Assembly (NCBI GenBank): GCA_949130485.1
Contig: OX422189.1
Span: forward strand, 1,249,720-1,313,719
Length of the DNA: 64,000 bases
Source: Agelas oroides
Taxonomy: Eukaryota; Porifera; Demospongiae; Agelasida; Agelasidae
Reading direction: 5' to 3'
Position numbers and translations under genes: made by a program. Shown here in pieces: positions 20,381 through 61,887 of this stretch. The notes beneath the pieces are model-generated. The model did not search any database. It was not told the origin of the DNA and was given only the letters and a program-made list of their open reading frames with translations. The stretch's first letter is position 1; each line of letters starts with the position of its first letter.

Positions 20381-22520
20381 AACTGGTCCTGGCTTGTGAA
20401 AGACTCATCACGTGTTTATTATTAGTACAGGGCTATAAATGAAACACTTATCTGGATACCCCCTCCCCCCCACCAACACACACCCTCACCCTTACTACAT
20501 AGCTATATCAACATCCTTTCTCCTTCTCACCAGCTGACAATGCTAGAGAATACATTTCCAACAAACAAAGCTACCGTACTAGGCAGATTTACCTGTGTCA
20601 GTCCGTGTATGCCTTACTTCGCCTCTTGCTGTTTAGCCTGTTTGGATGGCCCTGACCCTGTTTGACCTTTGGAAACCATAAACTCCGTATTCTACCGGAA
20701 GTAAGCACGTTTGTGGCGCATGGCCATGGCGCGACACGCGCACGTTTAGTTTGATGACGTAATGACGCATGACGATTATTTACGCATCGCCACACCCTCA
20801 CACCTCAAGGGGTTTTCCCTAGGGTACTGCCCAGCCAGCTAAGCTGCCACTTGAAAAAAAGTCCCTAAAAAAGGCCCATTGGCTTCTCCCTCCTTTTTGG
20901 CTTACAATTACATTTTTGCAGGGGACTTTCCAGGGGAAATTACCCCATTCAGTTGCCCACAACGAGTAAATCTATATAGTGTAGTGCTAGCCATGCACAT
21001 GCCACTATTACTGTTGTGGTGAAGCATACACAGCTGCTTTCTTGCAGAAAGGAGACTCCAGGAGCCTGTTGCCAGGTGCTACTTGTGACTAGGAGGGTGA
21101 AAGGAACACTGCAGCATGCAAAATCTTCTACTGGTGAGACTGTTCAGCTATGGCTCAACTATGCTGTATATTACTAATTCAACATAAAGTTAGTGCATGC
21201 ACAAATTGTATAGTTTATGTGTAGCATCAGCCAGCTGAGAAATTTTGCTGGCTAAGAGTTAGGTCTACATAATTTGTTGTTGAACCATTCCATACTGCAG
21301 AATCATTGTTGTTCTTTTCTATCTGTAGCAAGCATTGCCATTATGATTACACACACTGGTTGTCACTTGACAGTTATGTCATAGGATTCTGAGAGGCAGC
21401 TGAAGAGCCTCTGGCACTGATGTAGACTTGCAGTGACGAAGAGGGTGCTTGAGACACAGAGGCAGACTTGCAGTGATGCCCAAGGCACTGTGGTACAGAC
21501 TTGAAGTGATGGAAGAATACACAGTGCCTGTCTGCCTGAGGCACTGTGGTACAGACTTGCAGTGATGAAGTGTACACTTTTAAAGGCACAATACTAGTGT
21601 GCAGCACAGAAGACCATGTGCTTCCTTGCTGCATGGAGACTCACTATCCTGGCTTCACTGATGCAATCATACAAGAGTAGAGTACTCTTGGCTTTTGTTG
21701 TGGTATCTGTGGAAATCACCATGGAGGGTGCAACACGAGAATGGAAGTGAATTAAGTTGGGTAGCTACTGATCTATGAAGGCTGTCAGGAATATGCATAT
21801 ATTGGTAAGCAAGGTATAAATGTTTAAAATAAAGCAGAAATGATTTCAAATAAAGTGCTGAATGGTGCTATTTTAATTGTGTGTACAGGGAAGTCTGTGG
21901 AGTAGAGTTTGCATTGCTGAGGTTTCAGAACTTCCCCAGTAGCTGTTTACCTACACTTGTCATGTGCCCCACTACATAAAAGGTCATGTAGACACACCTC
22001 TAATAAACTCGGTAGGCCGAGTCAATCCCTATAATTAGTTGTTTCCTTGTTGTGCGACCTACTTAATTGAATTTTTCTTGACTTAGCTTACATTTGTAAA
22101 GATAACTTTATGGTAGCTAATGTGGGCCTTATAGTAGTAAACAGCATGAATCTCATTGACTTTGGAAACCTGTCGCAGCAGCTCTGTGGCTGACATGTGT
22201 TAGTCATGTGCAAATGACCTCATAACACAGACTGGCCAATCAAATGACCTCATAACACAGACTGGCCAATCAAATGACCTCATAACACAGACTGGCCAAT
22301 CAATAGCACACTTTGAAATTCACTGGTGCATAGCTACTGCTCATAAGTTATAGATTGGAACACATCACAAGTCAACCAAGCCATGGAAAAATTGCTGTCC
22401 ATCTTTTACTCACAGAGGTACATATCAAAGAACAGGTATAAAAGTGCGTGTGAGTAGACCAATTGCACAGCCCTGTTCCCTGGCCCCCATCCAACCCTTT
22501 CCACTGCTTGCAAAATGGCT

Positions 22521-22938
22521 ATCAAAAGCTAGTCTGGCAAAGCCAGACCCGAGCGTGAAGCACGAGGGTCTGGTCGCAAGCCAATATTGTGTTTTGTACG
22601 GTAGGAATGCAATTATCACGTGGATGATGTAATGCCTAATCAGTTTTTGAATTCAGGCTTCGGGTCATTGTAGCCCAGTTCGTGCAGTTCCTAACTCGAC
22701 CAAGTTCTGACTGCTTTTCAAACACTTTCTAAATCTTTGTTACAACGTAACGTGTTTGACAAGTTCTCGCGAATAACGAAGTCTACTGTTTTCACCGGAT
22801 GTCAGTACGTCGTAATTACGTCTTCTGCAATCTGACTGGACTGCAATATTTCTGCAGTGGGTACAAATCACAATATAGGCTTGCAACCAGACCCTCGCTC
22901 TATGCTTGGGTCTGGCTTTGCCTGACTAATCAAAAGCT
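22521..22938. mobile_element. MITE-like element with 10-bp flanking direct repeats
   Basis: Inverted ends AGTCTGGCAAAGCCAGACCC and GGGTCTGGCTTTGCCTGACT, with further inverted CTTGC.ACCAGACCCTCG inside. Both sides are flanked by an exact direct repeat ATCAAAAGCT (22521-22530 and 22929-22938), possibly the target-site duplication. Confidence 0.75.
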
Positions 22939-24759
22939 GGACAGGGCCTGGGATGGATGCAACCTCCCTCCTCCCTGTAAAGTGATCCATGTAACCTGAT
23001 CTACTCTGAAGCCAGAAATGATACTTGTTGATAATACTTGCTTTCAAATTGCAAACATTTCAAAGAGCCCTCTTTCAACCACTGTGTGCAGCCATTGAAA
23101 GTGTTCATGCTCACCATATAAAGATAGTTACTTGGATACAACAATTCACCCGCTACTATCCACAGACATTCATAGCCAGCAGAATGCACACCTGGTGTAC
23201 AATCCTCCTTGTTTATCTTGCAACAGCCGAGCAGCTGTGATAACGCAAGAGAAAATGTGTGCGTAACAAAAACTGTGCATTGCGCACACAGGTAGGCTGA
23301 TATAACCTTCCAACTTACTTAGCCTTCAGTAAATGCACAGTGTAGCTATGATTACATGCTTCCAATAGCGTTCCCAAGCCTCCATGCAACACCCTCTCTG
23401 CCGTTTTGCAGTACCCATTTTCTCATACTACAGCCATCAGCAAATCTGGATTACCGGTATATAACTAAGAATGAGGCTATCCTTCCATTTGCAAAACATG
23501 GCCTTACGTATAGGTCTTTCTTGACTACTGCTAAAAAAACGACCTGCAAATGTGCATAGCCAGTATTGTAACAATATAGGTCTATCATACTGGCAATACT
23601 TGTACACATAATGCATGCAACATCATAACAGAGTAGTGGTGCTGGCCTGTGTGTTGCCAAGGTAGGGGTCGTCCAAGACTCCTATGTGGTCTCCAGGTGG
23701 CCTGCGATAATATATAACATGATTCTCATGTACACTAAAAACAAGTATATGTACGTACAACAATTGGGTCAGAAAATAAAAATAGCCTGAGGCACAACAT
23801 TATATAGATCTACTATGTACAAACTGACCTTACTTGGATATGTAGTGCATGCAAGCCAATTTACAATGCAGCAAAGAAAACACAATTAGCCTACGTCTAT
23901 GGGTTCCTGAACATATATTGCCTAGGAAACAGAAATTTGGTACCTTCAAATCTCCACAACTACACATTCACTAGATCATGAATTTCCATGACACTGGGTT
24001 TGTTGTCCAACAATCTAGTGTGCTTATGAAAACCCACGGTCATAACACAACAGATGGCCAGATAGCTTAGGAATACACAAATACACAAACCATACATCTT
24101 CTCCTACGCCCACACCCAAGTTGAGAGTGCATCTTGTGTAGTCTCGTTCCCAGACTACTGACCTCGCTGTTCTGGGTACAAGACTAATCTTGCTGCTGTA
24201 AGAAGAATAAAATTCATTACTTGGGATGAACAGCCCAAAGTCAATGTTATTCCAAGGGTTGAAAATATACTCCACCGAAGAATGGGATCTGTTCCTAGGT
24301 GTGTTAACGAGAACAATGGGAATTGTAAACAGTTCACAAGGAAACGGGTCTCAGATGTCGGCAGTAATTGTGTCGGAAAGACTTGCAAATTAGCCAATTA
24401 CCATTCTTTAGTGCTCACTAGTGCTTCTTGAGCAGTCTTAGTGCTTCATGCACGACACACCTAAGCCCTGTACAACTTCACTGTAAGTTGTTATGTAAAT
24501 TGTAAGATTTTTTCTTTGAGTAAACAACTCTTGAAGCTCTAAGATGTAAACAATTTTTGTTTTGAATAAACAACTCTTGAAGCTCTAAGATGTAAACAAT
24601 TTTTGTTTTGAGTAAACAACTCTTGAAGCTCTAAGATGTAAACATGTAACATACACGGGCCATAAAACTTCCAACTAGTAGAATGCAAAAAGTGCCTACA
24701 ATTGATTTAGCCCCGAGAACTATAAATCTGTACCATCTATTCTCTGCTGCAATGTCAGA

Positions 24760-24837
24760 GCTCCAGTAGCTCAGTTGGTATAAGAGCGTGCATCTTATCA
24801 GCATTCAGAAGACGCAGGTACAAATCCTCCTTCAAGT
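24760..24837 (+). tRNA. tRNA-like sequence, probably pseudogene or SINE head
   Basis: TAGCTCAGTTGGTATAAGAG matches a box A and D arm (GCTC/GAGC pair), and GGTACAAATCC resembles box B. The anticodon arm is irregular and the acceptor stem does not pair well, so a working tRNA is doubtful and the isotype is not called. Confidence 0.3.
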
Positions 24838-27800
24838 ATAATAATAGTGTATGGAAGTTCCTATTGGAAAGATATAGTAACAAGCATCATACCATTTGGA
24901 GCTTTCTAAATGCCACAAGATATTGTTATAGGAGCCTGTACACTGACCTTATTATGCTGTTCAAATGTTACAACTGTGCTCAGCAAACTTTACCTGTACT
25001 GTAATCTCGTCATTCAGGATGCCATCCAGAATGTTCAATCTAAAGTGCACTAGAAGTGTAAGTACAATGGTAAGTAACAGCCCTTGTTCATAGCCAAAAG
25101 CTTGGTGCACTTTAGATTGAGCAGAGGGCTTTATCATGCCAACATTAAAACCAAGACTCACACAGCTCACACTGCACCATTACATGTGCATATGACAAAG
25201 TCAACCATTTGTGTTAGAGCATTTGTTTTTTCTTTGGGTGGGGGGTGGGGGGTGGGGGGGGGGGGGAGAGTTCAAAATGGAAACTATGGTACAATACTGC
25301 AGTCCAAGACATGTACTTGATAACCTTTGAGTTTAAAGTTCAACATTGAACTACAGATCTGTATTGCCAAACCATAGACCCCTAGTGCTTATAATATAGA
25401 GTGAATGGCAGAGGGCTTGTTAGGCTCTTGACAGCATGTGGCTTGGGAACAATTGACATGCATCGTAACCATGACCTTTTCCAGACCTAAGAACATCATG
25501 GCTATCCTTTCATTTGCTGTAAGGGGTATCCGAGTAAAGCTTGTGGGTCTGTTAGTTGGCTACTAGTTAGATAATTGATCATCGTGGGGAGAGCCTGAGC
25601 AAGCAGCACACTGCTGATCTGCTACTTTTCATGGCACACAGCACTATAAGCCAAACTTGATAATGTGTAAGGTATCACATATGCCGACAAATTGCAGCCA
25701 TTTCTCCACCCAGGGCAGCTACTGTGGCTACACATGCGTGGGCTAAACTTCATGCTCAAATCATGAGCTGAGTCTCTGGCATTAATGAGTGCCTGAAGCG
25801 ACCTCAACCATCGTCCATAATTTACACTGTTGTGAGCAGCCTGCCGTTGAAGGTCCGTAGCTGTACAAACCACAAGTAAGTTGCCATGCGTGCTTCAACT
25901 TCAGTTGTCTTCACTTCAGGTCACTGACACTGCACTCTGGCAGTAGCTTTCACCTACTGAGTACACGGGACATTTAAGCTTCATGAAATATTTAAATGCG
26001 CTCATTTAATTTACGATATATGGCCGCAAGTAAACAGACAGACATGCACATGCTTCTTTGCAATGCAGTGTGTGGCTCACTCAGGCTCACCCCAATTATG
26101 GGACATTGGACATTGAAACTTAGTCAAGATGTAGATAGAGTACAAGCCACATGTACTACGTATTGATGATGTATTGAAAGTAGCAAGTATCAACAGCAAT
26201 ATAAACATTTAGTACTCTACTCAAATCCATTGAATTCTATTGAAACACTTGCCCATTATTTGTACATACAGTGGCATGGTACCCACTGCCATCGCAGCAG
26301 GGTTTTTCACCCATTAGTTCTGAGCTACTAACTAGGGGGAGGGGCTGGGGGGAGGGGCTAGTAGTTATGTAATGCACCAGTGTCTCACAGTTGCATTGCT
26401 TCATACATAGTATGAACCAAGATCTATCATACATACATATGTATATGAATTTGCTCTATTCAAGTTCCCATAAAGAAGTATTGTAGGTGAAGTATGTTGA
26501 AAGCTAAACTGGCATACTGAGGCCACAATCCTGAAATAAGATGGCCACAATCTTGAAATAAAATGCCCACAAACTATTGTTGGTTTAACTACCCACCTTC
26601 CCAGGCATTTCCCCTTGTTATGTAACAGTTATCATAGATTTGGTACCAAGTTCTGGATTATCCATTGTTGTGATATCAGAATGAGCCACTGACTAATAAT
26701 ACCAATGCGCCTTATTTAGAAGCATTATAACTAGCAATGGGCTAATACCCTAGCTAGCTCTCACAGGAAACTGAATGTAACTTTGGGGATTTGCAAACCT
26801 TGCTATTTCTTATCCTTCTTACTACATAATGCAGGTGGATAGGTACTTTGATCATATATGTATAGCTATAGGTAAAGAACAGTGACCTGAACTCGAGCAA
26901 ACTTCAAGTGTGATCATTAATTCTTGTGAGTTGCTTGAAGTAGACAGTGACACTAAAAACGACCTCAGAAGTGACTGGAATAGTTAAAATGTCTGGACCT
27001 ATTAGCTAGATGCTTTCTTTTCTCTGCCCTGAGTGCCTATGCTGTGCCCTATTAGCTTCTGTTCCTTGGCTACGCTGACTAGTTGGTTGCTGTGTCACTG
27101 CTGCAATGAATACATGTGTGTAAGAAATGAAAGCCAAGTGGAAAGCACAAAAGTAGACTGTACAGAAAGCTTGTCTGTTCAGGAAACTTGAGATTAATGA
27201 ACACATTTCTGTGTTTTTGTGCAAGGGTATTTGAAATGCTGTGTTAACATCAATCAGTGTATGCTACCAGCACCTAATACTCAACTAGTGTGTAAATAAT
27301 GAACCAGCTACATTATATGTGCTATGTAGCCTACATAGCACAGGCCTGTTTGTCTCATACTGCTAGAAACTAGTTTGCCAGTTGGCATGCACGTACTTAC
27401 TTTATATATGTACCCACAAGACACATGTATACAACTGTATAGCTAACAGAAATCATTTCATCAGCTGTTTCACACAGCCAGTGAAGCATATTCTTTTTTA
27501 GAGTCTTGTAGGTAGGTAGCTAGCTAGCAGTATGATGACTCAGCTGCAAGCAGTATAGTATAATGTTGTGGACATGAGCTACATACACTTTCACTGGTAA
27601 TCCCTACACCATCTCTTTTCTCTACTGACTCACCTGTCCTCTTGTTGATTTGAAAACCTTCAGTTTGTAGCATAGATGACCTTTGAACTTCAAAGTATCC
27701 TACTCTCCTGTCACTTGACCTCAGTGAAGCCATGCCTCTTCCTGCATGGAATGGGCCTTGGTAAACTCTTAGCACGAGAATCTGTGACCCTGGGTAGGAG

Positions 27801-28964
27801 GATCCCAGAAGCTATAAAGGATTGCATTCTTCTGAGTCTGGTCATTTTTCACAGTCAAGTAGGCTGCAAGAGAAAGGAGTTCTAGTAGGCTTGCTTGCAG
27901 GATCCAGATTCATTAGCAAGTTTTCAGGTGTGTTGCATGCAAACTACAGCTATGCTTTGCAAGTAAAGTTGCTAGTTACTTACAAATGCATATTAGCTAT
28001 ATATAGAAAGCAGTATTGCTAGTTTCCTCCTGTGCTGTTTACTTTTCTACACTTATTTACTCACGTTACCATTTCCTCCTTGACAGGCCCTTTCTTCCAC
28101 TTATCATACTTCCCCAGCTGCTGAGTATACACAGTCCAGACCTCTCAACTCAACTGTATATGGTGGGTGGGCGTGAATCAGTTCAGTGCTACTAGACCAC
28201 AAATGCATTTCCTGTTACTGGCTGCAGTGGTTTCCCTTTAGGCACTCTTGAGTCCTTTCGATGTGTGTTTCTGTACTATTGAGCTATAATGTGTACTTTC
28301 AGTTTACCGCACACCTTCAGCTGATGGATGCTTCATTGTAGACAGCTGCTTGCACTTTATATAGCATCCAAAGTACAGTAATTTGTTTGTTTGTTTGTTT
28401 GTTTGTTTTTTGCTGATGTTTATACCAGAGCTCAGCGAGCTGTACCCTCATATTGATTACTGTATTGATAATGAACATTACCATCTTAAAGAAATGAAGT
28501 GATCTCTCTGCAGTGACTATGTAAATGTGTTTTGCTTAATCATATTGCATGCACGATCAACCACAGTTTCTATGGTAAATGATTTCTGCATTATGTCATG
28601 TACTGCTCGTACAATATCCAATAGTTTTTCTGGTATAATATTGTATTCATAACATTCATCCATCCGCACAAGTCTTGCTCGACAGCATAGATGATTTGTT
28701 AATTTTTGAACCAAATGGTCTTCTACCCAGCTGTTTACGGACAAATTTATATTCATTACTGACATTCGACACTGTTGTTATATTATCGCATAATTACACA
28801 CTCTTATGTACACTATTCTCAGCAACAAAAGTTATGCTCCTCCTAAATTGCTTTCCATGAAAACTATTAGCTATGTGCCGAGAAACCATGCATTTACTTT
28901 TTGGGAGTGACATTGCTGTAATAAATGTGTAATCAGTGCACTGTCTCGTATTTTCAGTCCGACA

Positions 28965-31321
28965 ATGGATTACGGCCGAGAGAAAGGATTTCAAGATGGA
29001 GACTCTTGTAGGAAGACAGGAGACAATTCTAGTGGCAGATTTTGCCTCCTGGCGACACTGCTCACAGCTTCATTCAGCATTTCTCTTCTCGCTCTTGTCT
29101 TGGCCACTTCTGCCAACCTGCAAGTTCGAGGTAGAGGAGAGGGAAAGGCAGACTGGATTCAAGAAGCTAAACAGGCAAGAGACATACCTGATATTGGTAC
29201 CATGAAGTTGCAAAACAACCCAGTGGAACAAGTAAGAATTTCGTTGGCCAAACCTCACTTTTTATCTCTTCTTACGATTGAGCCAAGGGTCTCCTTTTAG
29301 CTCTTGCGCACAGGTGCACAATACTTTCAATCATATTTTTGCATCACAGTGTTTGCCATCCAAAAGTCCAATACCTCAACTTCTTACTTACCATAGAGGT
29401 ACGAATACTGTGAACTGTACTCACCGTGAGCGCATTCACAGGGACTCTTTCTAAACAAGGGAATACTTACTGTCTTAGCCGCGTGGGTTAGACCAATTGC
29501 TATGCTTGGAATTAGACTGTTAATACTATACAGTATATTACCTTTGCATGGATGCCTTCTGCCTTAATTCTTCAAAGGCTGGATCAGATTTCATATTGTG
29601 CTTTCAGTATTGCTAGTTAGGAAACCTAACAAGCTTTTGCATCAAAGTGTCTGTAGTAGTAAGGTCGCTGAGTTTCTCATCAAGCCTGTATGAACAGCGT
29701 ACAAGATTGTACACTTCTGCAGAAACGATAGAGCACTATTCATGAAATTTCCCACAAGCTAGATCTCTGATATGCAGCATTACTTCTCAGAAGTACTTAG
29801 GGATCTTACCTCAGCTGAAAAGAAACCTTTTTGATTTATTTGGCACAAAGGTGTGTTTAATGGCTACAATGTATACGTGCATTATTCGAGTTGTGCGCAG
29901 TTCCATGCCCATAGAGCACTGTTGAAGTAACACATTCAGCTAAGAATCGACTAATCATTCATATATATCCAGAACTAAAAGCATTACCAATTAGTGCTTA
30001 AGTATTGGAATGCCAGGACTGTTACTAGTATACAAGTGAGGATTTATATTTACTGTCTAAAATGACAATGGTAACAATGGATGTATCATGTTTTGCTTTA
30101 CTATTTGGGAACATTGTTGTGAGCATGTGATAGATACACTGATGTTTTAAGTTACTACCAAAAGTTAATGGAATTCATGACTTACTAATGTAGGAAGCCG
30201 TGCCTGAGGTAGGTGGTGATACTGAAAGACATTCTGTGGAAGAACGGTCCTCCACTGCAGGGAGAGGGGAGAGTCTTGACGGTAAAATACAGTTGACTTG
30301 ATTTTACTGTTTCCTGAGTGATTCACCTTTCTGTCCTTCTCATCCATGTGCAGCTCTGTGTAACTCCGATATTTCTCCTAATTCTGTGAGTTTAGAAGAA
30401 AGCTATTGCTTTCACCTGAAACTAGGTCTAACTTATCAGTCCTGAAATACAGTGAAAGTACGTACTAGTATATGTACCTCTGTGTGGTCTCTTTTCAGAC
30501 TGAAAGGCCCTCAGCCCATATTGTACCAGCTGGTGGTAGCAATTGTCTAATTGGTAAGTGTTGCTTTCAGTGGCTTCTCAGTTGGCTCCTGCATAAATGA
30601 AGAGGAAGGTTATCTATTACCAACTTGAGCTCGGAAAATAACTTGCCAACGTTTCGACTGTTACCAACTTGAGTACAAGTACAAGCGATGAACATCGGCA
30701 AGTTATTTTCCAAGCTCAAGTTGGTAACAGGTAACCTTCCCCTTCATTGCTAAGTTTTTCTTCACAAGCTTACCAATATTACCTTGAAACTTTGTTTACT
30801 TGTATATACTTTACATAATATGTTCTCTTGCCAATACCACAGAACGACCACAAAGTAAGCGTGATCTCGAGGTTGTCATTTCGAAAGGGTGGAACTGTGG
30901 CAATCCCAACGCCCTTGTGAAGTTGGGACATGTACAAGGGGGGATGAAGTTTAACAGAACCACGGGGTATCTCACCCTTCCTGTTGACGGGATCTACTTT
31001 ATCTACAGCCAAGTTCAGCTCTCAAGTAACACTGTGGCCAGTATTTTCATGTCACATGGCACTCTCGTGTACACACCTGGTCACCCTGAATTGAAGACAG
31101 GATCCCGTCCAATGAGATATCTTGAGAGTTACGGAAGGCCTTACGCCGGCTCAAGGGTGAAAGCTACCTTCAATCATGGTGGCCTTTTCCATCTTCCTGC
31201 TGGGGCGCAGGTGGGTATTGCAACACACTACGATACACGAGGGGAATCCCTCTGGTTTAGTGGCGCTCCGGAAGATTCATTTATGGGAGCTTTTCTTGTC
31301 AACGAGGTCCCATTTCAATGA
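28965..31321 (+). CDS. TNF superfamily ligand, type II membrane protein, 5 coding exons, 306 aa
   Basis: Ligands of this family signal as trimers through TNF receptors. Exons: 28965-29231, 30194-30281, 30354-30385, 30499-30553, 30843-31321; all GT/AG borders and phases close (0, 1, 0, 1). The ATG is in a good context (GACAATGG), and a TTTTCAG just upstream may end a 5' UTR intron. Residues 1-26 are cytosolic, about 27-50 form one membrane segment (LLATLLTASFSISLLALVLA), about 51-155 form a polar stalk with a dibasic SKRD at its end, and about 156-306 form a TNF homology domain with GMKFN, GYLTLPVDGIYFIYSQV, HLPAGAQV and a C-terminal SFMGAFLV. These match the family's beta strands and its hydrophobic last strand. 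No specific subfamily can be named. Convergent with the next gene, 410 bp between stops. The 4-exon stalk and 160-residue last exon resemble vertebrate layouts. Confidence 0.83.
30600..30750. mobile_element. Foldback element
   Basis: Inverted segments around AGGTTATCTATTACCAACTT and AAGTTGGTAACAGGTAACCT with an AACGTTTCGA inside, in intron 4 of the TNF-ligand gene. A related copy is at about 60500-60660. Confidence 0.55.
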
Positions 31322-31730
31322 GTCATATCCACAAACATCTCCCACACACCAGCAATATAATACTTGTGTGTACCTAACAATAATTTTTGCCATCCCAATC
31401 TATATTTATATTTACACTGTTCCTTACCCCCTACTTTGTATCATAATGATTCTTTTTTGTATATTGTTTTTGTATATAAATTATGTTACAACTGTGTGTT
31501 CATATAATACAACATGTAGCATTTAATACTTGCATGTGTGTGTGTGTGTGTGTAGAATATGATTGTACAAAAGGCTTTGCAGTAATTGAATCTGCTCAAG
31601 TCACCTGTAAACTAGTATATATAAAAGTTTTGATTGGTGCATAATTATACATGAAGTATACTGGCAAATTGTGTAACATTGGCAAAGATATAGTATGCAG
31701 TTCATGTTTGACAATGGTGCAGATGATTCA
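31322..31730. other. Shared 3' flank of two convergent genes
   Basis: AT-rich with a short (TG)n at about 31536-31552. TTTAAT at 31520-31525 reads ATTAAA on the minus strand, a candidate poly(A) signal for the BAR-like gene. Confidence 0.4.
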
Positions 31731-45418
<13,688 letters not shown>

Positions 45419-45822
45419 CTTGTCCGCTTTCTCGTTTTGTGAGTAAATGCAACTTGAGCTAAAAGCTAAAAAATTATGCCACACTCGTGTAGTGTGACCC
45501 CGCCCCTAATTTACTGGCGCGCGGCGCAGCGCATGTTATTTGCGGACATAATTGCGGATAATTAGACTAAAGTCCCAGAAGAAAGCGTCGCTATTTCTCA
45601 CGGACCCAGCTCCATAGACTAATGTGACATGTTTGACGGTGGTTTATAGCAGACAGGTTGCTTCCTGTGAGTCTAAGGTGGTTGAGACGTGAGTAGCTCG
45701 TAATTTGATTAAGTTTATATGGAGGAGAAGGAGGGGCATTATAATTTGAGTAGGTCCCCCCCTTCACAGGGTACGAGGCAAACAGTTTGCAGTGCACTGA
45801 CTCTCACCTGCATGCTGCAACA
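45419..45822. promoter_or_regulatory. Bidirectional promoter region
   Basis: Only 404 bp separate the start codons of the divergent BAR-like and RCBTB genes. A CpG-rich patch (CTGGCGCGCGGCGCAGCGCA, about 45514) is unlike the surrounding AT-richer DNA. No TATA box is obvious. Inference from layout. Confidence 0.5.

Positions 45823-61887
<16,065 letters not shown>

Larger units (their letters stand above)
17628..28964. other. 11-kb intergenic region without a supportable gene
   Basis: Between the divergent AMPK gamma and TNF-ligand starts. It holds the elements at 17695-18173, 18228-18851, 20081-20380 and 22521-22938, a GA-rich tract near 19095-19175, short tandem repeats at 22211-22300 (30 bp x3) and 24519-24645 (46 bp x3), a tRNA-like stretch at 24760-24837, a poly-G run near 25242-25270 and a (TTTG)n tract near 28382-28406. 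Open frames here are under 90 codons and show no family resemblance. Confidence 0.6.

Noticed and set aside
24760..24837. Functional tRNA gene
   Set aside because: Box A and box B are present but acceptor and anticodon stems do not pair properly; kept only as a low-confidence tRNA-like feature.
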